Positions 18,691 through 27,368 of a DNA stretch of 64,000 nucleotides are shown in pieces. The notes beneath the pieces are model-generated. The model saw only the letters and a program-made list of their open reading frames with translations. It did no database searches and had not been told where the DNA came from. The DNA is from Ammoniphilus resinae (GTDB lineage Bacteria; Bacillota; Bacilli; Aneurinibacillales; RAOX-1): positions 124,001 through 188,000 of the forward strand of contig NZ_JAGGKT010000006.1 of the NCBI RefSeq assembly GCF_017873965.1. Reading direction: 5' to 3'. Every line of letters starts with the position of its first letter. Within the stretch, counting starts at the first letter, position 1. The translations under genes and the position numbers were made by a program.

Positions 18691-18966
18691 ATGGCGAAAA
18701 ATGCGTTAATTGATATTAAACGCACGTTGGATGCTCACCTTGGTGAGCGAATTCTTTTGAAAGCGAATGGAGGGCGCCGGAAAACTGTCGAGAGATCAGG
18801 GATTTTGGAGCAGACCTATCCATCCGTTTTTATTGTCAAGCTAGATGAGGAACGTCATTCTTTTGAACGAGTTTCCTACAGTTATGCCGATATTTTGACA
18901 GAAACCGTCATGTTAACAGTTTGTCCATCTGAGCAGGAACAGATTCGAATAAGCCTTGAACAGTAG
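18691..18966 (+). CDS. veg: Veg protein
   Basis: 91-aa cytoplasmic protein. In B. subtilis Veg is very highly expressed and stimulates biofilm matrix genes by inhibiting SinR; its core resembles an RNA-binding or SH3-like barrel. Conserved stretches are [11 protein letters not shown]-like (here [18 protein letters not shown]) and [16 protein letters not shown]. The ATG is about eight bases after GTGAGGTGG. Two consensus promoters in front indicate strong vegetative expression. Confidence 0.95.
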   Translation: MAKNALIDIKRTLDAHLGERILLKANGGRRKTVERSGILEQTYPSVFIVKLDEERHSFERVSYSYADILTETVMLTVCPSEQEQIRISLEQ

Positions 18967-18993
18967 AACATTAGGTTCTGCTGTTTTTTATTT
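18961..18993 (+). terminator. Intrinsic terminator after veg
   Basis: CAGTAGAAC pairs with GTTCTGCTG (one G-U pair) then six T. The stem includes the veg stop codon. Confidence 0.85.
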
Positions 18994-19004
18994 TCCGAAC
19001 AGAG

Positions 19005-19011
19005 CATACTA
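19005..19011 (+). promoter_or_regulatory. Candidate forespore (sigma-G type) -10 element for sspF
   Basis: CATACTA matches the sigma-G -10 consensus and lies about 40 nt before the sspF ATG. No clear -35 is visible, since the upstream sequence is the veg terminator. Confidence 0.45.
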
Positions 19012-19049
19012 CCAAACAGGGGGATGACAAATTTTTGAAGGAGGCCATT

Positions 19050-19232
19050 ATGAGTCGTAGACGGGGAATCATGTCAGAGCAATTTAAAATGGAACTCGCG
19101 AAGGACCTTGGCATCTATGATACGGTGCAAAAGGATGGTTGGGGTGGAATCACGACTCGTGACGCCGGAAACCTGGTAAAGCGAGCCATCGAAATTGCAG
19201 AGCAGACTCTAGCCAACCAAACGAATAAATAG
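19050..19232 (+). CDS. sspF: Alpha/beta-type small acid-soluble spore protein SspF
   Basis: 60-aa spore DNA-binding protein that coats DNA in the forespore and is degraded on germination. It starts [20 protein letters not shown] and holds the family block [20 protein letters not shown], close to B. subtilis SspF. The ATG at 19050 follows GAAGGAGG by six bases; the TTG at 19035 is rejected. It lies between veg and ispE as in B. subtilis, flanked by terminators on both sides, so it is a separate unit. Confidence 0.94.
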   Translation: MSRRRGIMSEQFKMELAKDLGIYDTVQKDGWGGITTRDAGNLVKRAIEIAEQTLANQTNK

Positions 19233-19242
19233 GCCATTCCCT

Positions 19243-19272
19243 AACTGGAGACGATTGTCTCCAGTTTTTTTT
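19243..19272 (+). terminator. Intrinsic terminator after sspF
   Basis: AACTGGAGAC pairs perfectly with GTCTCCAGTT around GATT and runs into T residues. Confidence 0.92.
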
Positions 19273-19338
19273 GCATACACGTGGAAACAAATGCTAAAAT
19301 GGAATGGATTATTGAGAGTGGATGAGCGGGTGAAATAG

Positions 19339-20235
19339 GTGAGAATTTCTGTCAAAGCGCCAGCAAAAATAAATTTAACATTAGATGTTTTAGGAAAAAG
19401 GGATGACGGCTACCATGAAGTAGAGATGGTCATGACGACGATCGACCTTGCCGATCGAATCGATATCTATCCCCGTGAGGATGATAAGATAACCCTGGAC
19501 AGTTCAGCTTGTTTTGTCCCCTTAGGGGAAAAGAATCATGTTTACCAAATGGCCCAGTTAATAAAGAGACGGCTGGGTATTCATAAAGGGGTTCATTTTT
19601 TCATTCATAAAAATATACCCGTTGCAGCCGGTCTCGCTGGTGGCAGCAGTGATGCAGCTGCAACGATCCGAGGCTTGAACGGTCTCTGGGATCTTGGATT
19701 GTCAACAGAAGAAATGGCAGAGCTCGGGTCAGAGATTGGTTCGGATGTCGCATTCTGTGTCTATGGGGGGACCGCCTTGGCAAAAGGAAGAGGAGAGAAA
19801 ATTCAGCCGCTTCCTTCCCTCCCGCCGTCCTGGGTGATTTTGGCCAAGCCACCAATCGGGGTATCCACCGCGGAAGTTTATGGCAAGGTGGATATGGCGA
19901 AAGTGAAGGAATATCCCCCCATGTCCTGTCAAATGGTGGAGGCGATTCTGGAGCATGATTATCGCAAAATCCATCAGTCACTTGGCAATCATTTGGAAAC
20001 GGTGACTTTGTCCTTGCACCCTGAAGTGCGGCGATTAAAAGAACAGATGCTACGATTTGGCGCGGATGCGGCTCTTATGTCAGGTAGTGGTCCCACTGTG
20101 TTTTGTTTGGTGGATAAAGAATCGAGGGTTCACCGAATATATAATGGACTGAAAGGATTTTGCAAGGATGTATTTGCCGTACGTGTCTTGGGGGATAAAT
20201 ATCACGTGGGCTTGCCAAAAACCGTACAAAAGTGA
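19339..20235 (+). CDS. ispE: 4-diphosphocytidyl-2-C-methyl-D-erythritol kinase
   Basis: GHMP kinase of the MEP isoprenoid pathway, 298 aa. N-terminal [12 protein letters not shown], the ATP-binding loop [15 protein letters not shown] near residues 94-108 and the C-terminal GSGPTVF are all present. A GTG start follows a weak AGCGGGTGA site. A modest promoter TTGCAT-18 nt-TAAAAT ends at 19300. It precedes purR as in B. subtilis. Confidence 0.95.
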   Translation: MRISVKAPAKINLTLDVLGKRDDGYHEVEMVMTTIDLADRIDIYPREDDKITLDSSACFVPLGEKNHVYQMAQLIKRRLGIHKGVHFFIHKNIPVAAGLAGGSSDAAATIRGLNGLWDLGLSTEEMAELGSEIGSDVAFCVYGGTALAKGRGEKIQPLPSLPPSWVILAKPPIGVSTAEVYGKVDMAKVKEYPPMSCQMVEAILEHDYRKIHQSLGNHLETVTLSLHPEVRRLKEQMLRFGADAALMSGSGPTVFCLVDKESRVHRIYNGLKGFCKDVFAVRVLGDKYHVGLPKTVQK

Positions 20236-20274
20236 TAAGTTTATAATATAATATTCGGTAATTGGAGGATGCCC

Positions 20275-21102
20275 ATGGAAAAGAAGTTGAGAAGGAGTGC
20301 TCGCTTAGTTGATATGACTCAGCATTTGTTGGAGCACCCATATCGTTTAATCCCCTTGACCACGTTTGCAGAGGAATATGGTTCGGCGAAGTCTTCAATC
20401 AGTGAGGATCTATCCATTATTAAAGAACTGTTTGAGCATAAGGGTGTAGGAATGCTGAAGACAGTCGCTGGTGCAGCGGGGGGTGTGCGGTACATTCCCC
20501 TGTTAAAAAAACAGGCAGCAGTTGGAATCGTTGAGGAAATTTGCACGAAATTGGAGCAGTCTGATCGCTTACTTCCAGGTGGGTACCTCTATATGTCTGA
20601 CATTTTGGGAGAGCCGGAAACGCTTAATCGGATCGGTCGGATTATGGCAACCCTTTTTGCGGAAAGAGATATAGATTATGTAATGACCGTCGAAACAAAA
20701 GGAATTCCCCTTGCCCACGCAACGGCGAATTATTTAAATGTTCCGGTCGTGATCGTTCGTCGTGACACGAAGGTGACAGAGGGATCTGTAGTAAGTATTA
20801 ATTATGTATCGGGATCAAGTAAGCGAATTCAAACGATGTCCTTGGCCAGAAGAGTCCTTCCAGAGCAGTCCAAAGTATTGATTATTGATGACTTCATGAA
20901 GGCGGGCGGTACAGCCAGGGGGATGATCGATTTATTGAAAGAATTTAAAGCAGAGGTTGTCGGCATTGGAGTCTTGGTAGAAACATCAGATGTCGAAGAA
21001 CGTCTGGTTGATGATTATATTTCCTTAGGAAAAATTACACAGCTGGACTTAAAGGATAAAGAAATTAAATTGGAGTTAGGCAATTTCTTATCAAAAATCT
21101 AA
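20275..21102 (+). CDS. purR: Purine operon repressor PurR
   Basis: 275-aa regulator of purine genes in Gram-positive bacteria. An N-terminal winged helix (about 1-74) is followed by a phosphoribosyltransferase-like domain with the PRPP-binding loop VLIIDDFMKAGGTA at 201-214; PRPP is the inducer. The ATG at 20275, six bases after TTGGAGG, is preferred over the ATG at 20269. A half-site resembling a PurBox (AATATTCGGTAA) lies just before the ribosome site, so autoregulation is possible but weakly supported. The next gene is ridA. Confidence 0.95.
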   Translation: MEKKLRRSARLVDMTQHLLEHPYRLIPLTTFAEEYGSAKSSISEDLSIIKELFEHKGVGMLKTVAGAAGGVRYIPLLKKQAAVGIVEEICTKLEQSDRLLPGGYLYMSDILGEPETLNRIGRIMATLFAERDIDYVMTVETKGIPLAHATANYLNVPVVIVRRDTKVTEGSVVSINYVSGSSKRIQTMSLARRVLPEQSKVLIIDDFMKAGGTARGMIDLLKEFKAEVVGIGVLVETSDVEERLVDDYISLGKITQLDLKDKEIKLELGNFLSKI

Positions 21103-21183
21103 GAGTCCTAAAAGACTATATGTTCTGTAAAGGTAAGAGATAGACATACTTCATAAATTCAAAGATGAAGGGGGATAAAAGAA

Positions 21184-21561
21184 ATGGAGATTATTAGCAC
21201 AACAAACGCGCCACAGGCAATAGGGCCTTATTCACAGGCCGTTAAAGTGGGGGATTTTCTTTACACCTCAGGTCAAATCCCATTGCGTCCAGATGGAACG
21301 CTTCTACAGGGGACCGTTGAAGAGCAGACCCACCAGGTATTTGCTAACCTTAAAGCAGTATTGGAAGCCGCAGGTACTGGCTTGGATCAAGTGGTTAAAA
21401 CAACCGTCTTTATTAAAAATATGGATGATTTTGCTCGTATAAATGAAGTATATGGTACTTACTTCCCAACGAACCCACCAGCCCGTTCTTGCGTAGAAGT
21501 TGCAAGGCTTCCAAAGGACGTAGCGATCGAAGTCGAAGTTATTGCCTATATTAATAAATAA
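21184..21561 (+). CDS. ridA: RidA family 2-iminobutanoate/2-iminopropanoate deaminase (YabJ)
   Basis: 125-aa YjgF/YER057c/UK114 protein that hydrolyses reactive enamine/imine intermediates. Conserved features include [17 protein letters not shown], the carboxylate-binding Arg at about 101 ([13 protein letters not shown]) and IEVEVIAY at the C-terminus. The ribosome site is GAAGGGGGA. In B. subtilis yabJ follows purR as here. Confidence 0.95.
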   Translation: MEIISTTNAPQAIGPYSQAVKVGDFLYTSGQIPLRPDGTLLQGTVEEQTHQVFANLKAVLEAAGTGLDQVVKTTVFIKNMDDFARINEVYGTYFPTNPPARSCVEVARLPKDVAIEVEVIAYINK

Positions 21562-21585
21562 TTTAATAATTTTTAAAAAACTGTA

Positions 21586-21613
21586 GAAGGATTTCCCCCC
21601 ACCCTTGACGAAT
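21586..21613 (+). promoter_or_regulatory. Sigma-H promoter of spoVG
   Basis: GAAGGATTT (21586-21594) and CGAAT (21609-21613) match the sigma-H consensus RWAGGAWWT-N14-HGAAT at every position with exactly 14 nt between. B. subtilis spoVG is the classic sigma-H gene. Confidence 0.9.
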
Positions 21614-21615
21614 AA

Positions 21616-21951
<336 letters not shown>

Positions 21952-21965
21952 GTCCTACTCGTGTG

Positions 21966-21994
21966 AAGAACCTCAGTATTGAGGTTCTTTTTTT
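21966..21994 (+). terminator. Intrinsic terminator after spoVG
   Basis: AAGAACCTCA pairs perfectly with TGAGGTTCTT across a 4-nt loop and continues into T residues. Confidence 0.93.
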
Positions 21995-22006
21995 GCCCTT
22001 AAACCT

Positions 22007-22103
22007 GGATTCGGACTGAAACTCTCTGATTCCACCATACTCGGTCCGAATAAGCCCAGGATTCGGACTGAAATCCCCGGATTCCACCCTACTCTGTCCG
22101 AAT
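22007..22103. repeat. Two tandem 45-nt repeats with palindromic ends
   Basis: Copies at 22007-22051 and 22059-22103 match at 39 of 45 positions by eye. Each begins GGATTCGGACTGAAA and ends GTCCGAAT, so each can fold with ATTCGGAC paired to GTCCGAAT. They occupy the left half of the 359-nt spoVG-nosC gap. The right half holds the FNR-type promoter. Function unknown. Confidence 0.75.
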
Positions 22104-22201
22104 TACACTGGCCCCCCTGTAACCCACCCTCATCAGCTCATTGTGCAGCCCCTTTAGTAATCGTCACAAAAGTTTGCGAATGTTGTGATCGCTTTGTGAA
22201 G

Positions 22202-22217
22202 TGTGAGCTACGTCACA
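22202..22217 (+). promoter_or_regulatory. FNR (CRP-family) operator upstream of nosC
   Basis: TGTGAGCTACGTCACA is a perfect TGTGA-N6-TCACA palindrome, the Bacillus Fnr consensus. Its centre is about 41.5 nt before the start implied by the -10 element at 22240-22245, the class II activator position. Additional TGTGA half-sites occur at 22183-22199. Confidence 0.85.
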
Positions 22218-22239
22218 CATAAAGAATCCCTCCAGATTC

Positions 22240-22245
22240 TATACT
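22240..22245 (+). promoter_or_regulatory. -10 element of the nos operon promoter
   Basis: TATACT with no good -35 but with the FNR box in the class II position. Transcription would start near 22251, about 60 nt before nosC. Confidence 0.7.
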
Positions 22246-22310
22246 GACCTTGCTTAAGCATTCTTCTCAATCCAAACGGTTCATGATCATGAAGAAAAGG
22301 GGAGGTTCAG

Positions 22311-22742
22311 ATGGGCAAGAATCTTATCATCTTTTTCGTCAGCTTCGCCGTTGCGTTAGGTGGAGGGTATCTATTCTACCAAACAGGTGACCAGCAATCG
22401 ACGGCAGCTGGCAAGAGTTCACCCGCAGCGTCAGATTCCGAACAAAAAGAAGTGGTCAGTGCCCAACCCGCGTCTGCATCTAGTGGGGAAGGGGAAATCT
22501 TCGTACAAAGGGGTTGTTCAGCCTGCCACGCGGTTTCATCCTTAGGGGTACAGGGAGGAGCCACAGGTCCTGATTTGTCAAAGGCTTATACGAATGTACC
22601 TGACAAACATGGTGTACCTATTGAAGAGTTTTTGAAAAAGCCAACATCCGCTGTCATGTCCGGAGTCATTGGGGGAAATCCGCTGACAGATGATGAAATG
22701 AAAGCTATTTTGGATGCTTTAAAGATAGCATCAGAAAAATAA
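22311..22742 (+). CDS. nosC: Membrane-anchored c-type cytochrome of the nos cluster
   Basis: 143-aa monohaem cytochrome c, probably anchored outside by an N-terminal helix (about 4-22) followed by a Ser/Ala-rich linker. The haem site is CSACH at 69-73 and a Met in SAVMSGVIGG is the likely axial ligand. In Bacillus and other Gram-positive nos clusters a small cytochrome next to nosZ is thought to hand electrons to N2O reductase. The ATG follows GGGGAGG. First gene of the FNR-type operon. Confidence 0.9.
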   Translation: MGKNLIIFFVSFAVALGGGYLFYQTGDQQSTAAGKSSPAASDSEQKEVVSAQPASASSGEGEIFVQRGCSACHAVSSLGVQGGATGPDLSKAYTNVPDKHGVPIEEFLKKPTSAVMSGVIGGNPLTDDEMKAILDALKIASEK

Positions 22743-22763
22743 AGCCTTGGGGGAGGTTTTAGT

Positions 22764-24638
22764 ATGAAAAAGTTAGTATCTGCCGTTTCCGGTGTGTTGG
22801 CTGGGTTTCTCGCCGCAACGGTGTTTTTCGCCGATTTCACGAATATCGGATCACAAAGCTCAGCAGAAGATTCAACCAATAAAAGCAATGCGGAAAAGGT
22901 GTATGTTCCGTTTGGAAAACTTGATGAATACTACTTATTCGCCTCAGGCGGACACTCTGGACAGATGTTTATCTACGGGGTTCCTTCAATGAGGCATATC
23001 CGAACCGTCCCGGTTTTCTCACCAGATTCTGCAACCGGTTATGGTTTTGACAAACACTCCAAAGAATTAATGGGTGATTATACCTGGGGAGATTTGCACC
23101 ATCCCGCATTCTCCGAAACCAACGGGGATTACGATGGGAAATGGCTATTTGCCACAGATGTAGGGAATAGCCGTGCTGCAGTGATGGATCTGAAGACTTT
23201 TACGACCAAAGATATTATTAATGTACCTAATACAAGTGGACCACACTGTGCAGCGTTTGTAACTGAGAATACAGAGTATATGTTTTTACCAACGCGATTT
23301 GCCGTCCCGATTGGAAGAGAGTATGCATCATTAGATGATTACAGTCAGAAATATCGAGGCGTTATGTCCGCCGTTACCTTTGATGAAAAAACTGAAAAAC
23401 TCAACATTGCTTATCAAGTAGCCCTTCCACCTTGGTCCTATGACTTATCGGATGCAGGGAAGAAAATGTCCAAAGATTGGGCCGTAATGACCACCTATAA
23501 CACGGAAGAAGCAACAACCAACTTGGAAATCAATGCTTCCCAGGCTGACCGTGATTACATTATTTTATTCAATTGGAAAGAGCTCGAGAAGATGGTTGCT
23601 GATGGGAAGTATGAAAATATAACAGGTCAAAAAATGATCTTTCCAGAAAAGCAAAAAGGCGGTATTTACCTGGTTCCTGTCGCCAAATCTCCGCATGGAG
23701 TGGACGTGACACCAGATGGAACACGGTTTATTGCTTCAGGAAAATTAGCGCCATCGATGACCGTATTTTCTTTTGAAAAGGCATTTGAGGCGATTAAAAA
23801 CAAAGACTTCGCTGGAGACCGCAATGGCATCCCGATTCTCAAATATGAATCTGTGATGGAACGTGAAGTGAACCCTGAGAATGCCCTTGGACCTTTGCAC
23901 ACCCAATTTGATGATAAAGGCATGGCATATACCACGATGTTTATTTCTTCGGAGATCGTGAAGTGGGATCCAAATACAGGAGAGACGCTCGACCGTGTTC
24001 CTGTCCAATATTCTCCTGGACACTCCGTTGCTGCTGAAGGTGATACGGTTTCACCAGATGGTAAGTACATTATTGCGTTAAATAAAATCGCCAAAGATAG
24101 TTATCTCTCTGTTGGACCTTCTCATCCAGAGTCGATGCAGTTAATTGATTTAAGCGGAGACAAGATGGAAGTGATTCAATCGGCACCGGTAAACCCTGAA
24201 CCGCATTATGCGCAAATGATTAAAGCCGATAAGCTTAATCCGCTAAAGATTTATCCGAAAGAGGAAAACCGTCCGGATTCTGTCTGGAAGCAAGAGGATA
24301 CCCGCATTGAACGGAAAGGAAATGAGGTTCATGTCTATGGTGTGGCGCTGCGCTCGAAATTTATCTTTGATGCAAAAGCCGAGCGGCCAGATGTCATTGA
24401 GGTCAATGAAGGGGATAAGGTATTCATCCATCTTACCAATATCGATTTGGATCAGGACATTACCCATGGTTTTGCAATTAATAGCTACAATCTGAACATG
24501 GAAGTACAGCCAGGGCAAACCAACACGTTGGAATTTGTAGCCGACAAAGCCGGAACTTATCCACTTTACTGCACAAACTTTTGTTCTGCGCTGCATCAAG
24601 AAATGACGGGGTATTTCTTGGTTAAACCGAAAAAATAA
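22764..24638 (+). CDS. nosZ: Nitrous oxide reductase (clade II type)
   Basis: Reduces N2O to N2, the final step of denitrification, outside the membrane. The 624-aa protein has a Sec-like N-terminal signal without a twin-arginine motif, as in clade II NosZ. Seven histidines fit the CuZ ligands: H112 and H113 in DLHHP, then GPHC, SPHGVD, PLHTQF, PGHSVA and EPHYAQ. The C-terminal cupredoxin has the CuA ligands C603, C607, H611 and M614 (YCTNFCSALHQEM) plus an upstream His in ITHGFAI. All metal ligands are intact, so the enzyme should be functional. Confidence 0.96.
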   Translation: MKKLVSAVSGVLAGFLAATVFFADFTNIGSQSSAEDSTNKSNAEKVYVPFGKLDEYYLFASGGHSGQMFIYGVPSMRHIRTVPVFSPDSATGYGFDKHSKELMGDYTWGDLHHPAFSETNGDYDGKWLFATDVGNSRAAVMDLKTFTTKDIINVPNTSGPHCAAFVTENTEYMFLPTRFAVPIGREYASLDDYSQKYRGVMSAVTFDEKTEKLNIAYQVALPPWSYDLSDAGKKMSKDWAVMTTYNTEEATTNLEINASQADRDYIILFNWKELEKMVADGKYENITGQKMIFPEKQKGGIYLVPVAKSPHGVDVTPDGTRFIASGKLAPSMTVFSFEKAFEAIKNKDFAGDRNGIPILKYESVMEREVNPENALGPLHTQFDDKGMAYTTMFISSEIVKWDPNTGETLDRVPVQYSPGHSVAAEGDTVSPDGKYIIALNKIAKDSYLSVGPSHPESMQLIDLSGDKMEVIQSAPVNPEPHYAQMIKADKLNPLKIYPKEENRPDSVWKQEDTRIERKGNEVHVYGVALRSKFIFDAKAERPDVIEVNEGDKVFIHLTNIDLDQDITHGFAINSYNLNMEVQPGQTNTLEFVADKAGTYPLYCTNFCSALHQEMTGYFLVKPKK

Positions 24639-24697
24639 CGGATTGAAATGGAGGGGGGCTTCCCCTCTCCTCAAATAATGTGGAAGAAGGAAAAAAT

Positions 24698-25261
24698 ATG
24701 TCTCGAAAAATGTCCGTTTCTTCTGTCATTCTGTCATGTATTTCCGCCGTCTTGTTAGGTGTTTCAATCTTCTTCCCTTGGTGGGGGATGAAATTTATCG
24801 CTCCACAATATCCCGAGGGATTAGATATTATTGTCTATCCCTATAAGATGGACGGTCGGATTGATATTATTAATGGTTTGAATCATTATATCGGCATGCA
24901 AGAATTTAGCGAACAAACCTTCCCAGAATTAAGCTATCTTCCTTATCTCGTTGGTGGGATGGCATTGCTTATTCTTATTGTGGCTCTCGTGAAGAGAACG
25001 AGATTACTGTTGTTGCTTGTTGCTCTGTTTTCAGTTGGAGGAGTTTTGGGTCTTTACGATATTAACCGATGGCTCACCACATTTGGCACCAATCTGGATC
25101 CGAAAGCTCCTATTCAAATTGACCCTTTTGTTCCCCCAATACTGGGAGAAAATACTCTAGCCAATTTTGTTACCCATAGCTATTTTGCAACAGGAGCATT
25201 TTTAATGGGAGCTTCTTTTCTATTGCTTGTAATGACACTATGGAGGGAAAGAAAAAAATGA
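24698..25261 (+). CDS. nosB: NosB-like integral membrane protein
   Basis: 187-aa membrane protein with about four hydrophobic helices (near 8-28, 85-105, 108-128 and 160-182) and an extracytoplasmic loop between the first and second rich in aromatic residues. A protein of this type between nosZ and nosD is characteristic of clade II nos clusters and is named NosB; its role in electron transfer or assembly is not settled. The ATG at 24698, after GAAGAAGGA, is preferred over the GTG at 24680. It overlaps nosD by four bases. Confidence 0.82.
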   Translation: MSRKMSVSSVILSCISAVLLGVSIFFPWWGMKFIAPQYPEGLDIIVYPYKMDGRIDIINGLNHYIGMQEFSEQTFPELSYLPYLVGGMALLILIVALVKRTRLLLLLVALFSVGGVLGLYDINRWLTTFGTNLDPKAPIQIDPFVPPILGENTLANFVTHSYFATGAFLMGASFLLLVMTLWRERKK

Positions 25262-26574
25262 AAAAGCTCATCCTCTTGATTGGATGGCTCCTGGTGTGTA
25301 TTTTATGGTCTCCCTTCGTGGAGGCTGATGAATCTTTACAGGATCAGATCGATCATACTCCAGAGGGGGCAACCCTCGAAGTGGGAGCCATGTCCTTTGA
25401 AGGAAATCTTGTCATTCGCAAGGCGATCCACTTGAAAGGGGCTGGTCCAGATCAAACGTTCATCAACGGGGATGGCACCGGAAATGTCATTACAATTGAA
25501 GCACCAGGTGTGCATCTAGAAAATATGTCGGTTCGTAACAGCAGCTTTAACCGAAATTCTTCAGAAGAATATGCCGCGATTAAAATTAGGTCGAATCAGA
25601 ATATCGTGGAGGATATCCGAATTACAGATTCGTATCATGGTGTTTATTTAAGTCAGGCCCATGATAATGTAGTACGCCGGGTCACAGTTACTGGCCGTGG
25701 AAGTGGAGAGATTGCCGGACAAGGCAATGGGATTATGGTGTATTATTCCAATAAAAACCAAATTCAGGAGAATCAAATTTCAGATACAAGAGATGGCATT
25801 TTCTTTGATTATTCCAATGAAAATGAGGTAACCGGCAATGACATTACGCAAACACGCTATGGCCTGCATTACATGTATTCGGACCGGAACCGCCTCACAA
25901 AAAATAAGTTTCATTCGAACATTGGCGGGGCTGCCATCATGCATTCCCGCGGCACAATTCTCGAAGACAATCAGTTTTCTTTAAACCAGGGATCCAGAGC
26001 ATTTGGCGTATTGCTTCAATCCTGTGATGACACCCAGGTCACCGGCAATCAATTTTTTCAAAATGGCAGGGGGATGGTCATCGACCAGTCGCAGCGAAAT
26101 CATATTGAAGCGAATATGATTTTTCATAACCAGATTGGCATAGAGCTCTGGGCCAGTTCCATGGAGCAGGTCTTTGCCCGGAACCGATTTGTCAAAAACA
26201 CCTCCCCTGTCATAACGATTGGCGGGTTATCCAACAATCGTTGGAGTGAGAATCAGAAGGGGAATTACTGGGGACAGGAATTTCCGCTTGCCGACCTAGA
26301 TCAAAACGGAATTGGGGATTCTCCTCTTGTCTATGAATCCACCTTAAATAAATTGATCGAAAAAAATGAACTGGTCTATCTCTTTTTAAACAGTCCGGCC
26401 ATCGATATTTACGAAACGCTGGGCAAGTTCTTAAACCAGCAAGAGGTTATGGTAAATGATGCCAACCCGCTTCTAGATAACAGTGAAAAACCCTCATTTT
26501 CATGGCTGTGGGGGATTGCCGTCTTGGGTATGGGGGGGATTTGGTATCACAGCAAAAGGAGGAAAAAAACATGA
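25258..26574 (+). CDS. nosD: NosD, copper-site maturation protein
   Basis: 438-aa exported protein with a signal peptide (about 1-22) and a long right-handed beta-helix made of PbH1 repeats, seen as repeated NxI/NxF and GNxI patterns (GVYLSQAHDNVV, GIMVYYSNKNQI, GIFFDYSNENEV). A hydrophobic C-terminal segment (about 410-430) followed by Lys/Arg residues may anchor it. NosD is needed for CuZ assembly with the NosFY ABC transporter. It starts within the nosB stop (ATGA), with TGGAGGG ten bases upstream. Confidence 0.93.
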   Translation: MKKLILLIGWLLVCILWSPFVEADESLQDQIDHTPEGATLEVGAMSFEGNLVIRKAIHLKGAGPDQTFINGDGTGNVITIEAPGVHLENMSVRNSSFNRNSSEEYAAIKIRSNQNIVEDIRITDSYHGVYLSQAHDNVVRRVTVTGRGSGEIAGQGNGIMVYYSNKNQIQENQISDTRDGIFFDYSNENEVTGNDITQTRYGLHYMYSDRNRLTKNKFHSNIGGAAIMHSRGTILEDNQFSLNQGSRAFGVLLQSCDDTQVTGNQFFQNGRGMVIDQSQRNHIEANMIFHNQIGIELWASSMEQVFARNRFVKNTSPVITIGGLSNNRWSENQKGNYWGQEFPLADLDQNGIGDSPLVYESTLNKLIEKNELVYLFLNSPAIDIYETLGKFLNQQEVMVNDANPLLDNSEKPSFSWLWGIAVLGMGGIWYHSKRRKKT

Positions 26575-27368
26575 TGTATATCTGGAAGGAGTGGAAAGAA
26601 CAGTCGCGAGGAAAAGGGATATGGCTGTCGTTAATGATGTTGATCCTGATCTCTATCTCCGTATTGTTGCAGGCTACATCCTTTCCATCTGACCAAGGAT
26701 TCGAAGTATTCCTTCTGTCGCTCTATGATGTCAATGTATATGTTATTCCATTGTTGACGCTTTTTCTTGCATCCTTCTCGATTATGCAGGAAAAGGAGCA
26801 GAAAACCCTGTACTTCCTGCTTACCAAGAAGGAGTCTTATCGAAGCTTTTTATGGAAAAAATCAGCGGCCGTTCAATGTGTCACTTTAAGCATATTTATG
26901 GGTTGGTATTTTATCCTGGCCATACCGATGAAGTTTTTCTTTACTTTTCATCTTGGCCACTATCTCGTCTTCTTTGTTGTTTTGGCGGTTTTAATTTTGA
27001 TTTTTAATCAACTGGGATTGTTTCTTGGAAGTATTCTTAGCAATCGAATGCAATTGATTGGGGCAAACATCTTTGTCTGGTTCCTGTTTATCTTTTTATT
27101 TGATCTCATTGCTTTATATTATCTTCCTTATGTAACAGTCCAGAACATGAAGTGGTTTTCTCTTGTTTATTTTTTGAATCCGCTGCATACACTGCGTTTT
27201 TATTTAGAAACATCGATCGGAATGTTTCCACTTGAGCATATGTCACGGTTAATGGAAAAGATGGTCTGGCTGCCACCAGTAGTCTTCTTTTTAATCGATG
27301 TAGTCCTGTGGGTTCTTTCGACCTTTTTACTAGCAAACAGCCTTCACCAAAAGGGGGGGAGAGTGTGA
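26571..27368 (+). CDS. nosY: NosY, ABC transporter permease
   Basis: 265-aa membrane protein with about six hydrophobic helices, paired with NosF in the ABC transporter that supports CuZ maturation, probably by moving a sulfur compound. MQEKEQKTLYFLLTKKESYR after the second helix resembles the coupling segment of ABC-2 permeases. It starts at the nosD stop (ATGA) with AAAGGAGG upstream and overlaps nosF by four bases (GTGA). Confidence 0.88.
   Translation: MMYIWKEWKEQSRGKGIWLSLMMLILISISVLLQATSFPSDQGFEVFLLSLYDVNVYVIPLLTLFLASFSIMQEKEQKTLYFLLTKKESYRSFLWKKSAAVQCVTLSIFMGWYFILAIPMKFFFTFHLGHYLVFFVVLAVLILIFNQLGLFLGSILSNRMQLIGANIFVWFLFIFLFDLIALYYLPYVTVQNMKWFSLVYFLNPLHTLRFYLETSIGMFPLEHMSRLMEKMVWLPPVVFFLIDVVLWVLSTFLLANSLHQKGGRV

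Noticed and set aside
22164-22188. TCACAA-N13-TTGTGA as a second FNR box
   Set aside because: Spacing is far from the 6-nt FNR/CRP spacer; noted only as half-sites.
26483-26692. Frame across the nosD/nosY junction
   Set aside because: It overlaps both genes in a third frame; nosD and nosY show family features and ATGA coupling.
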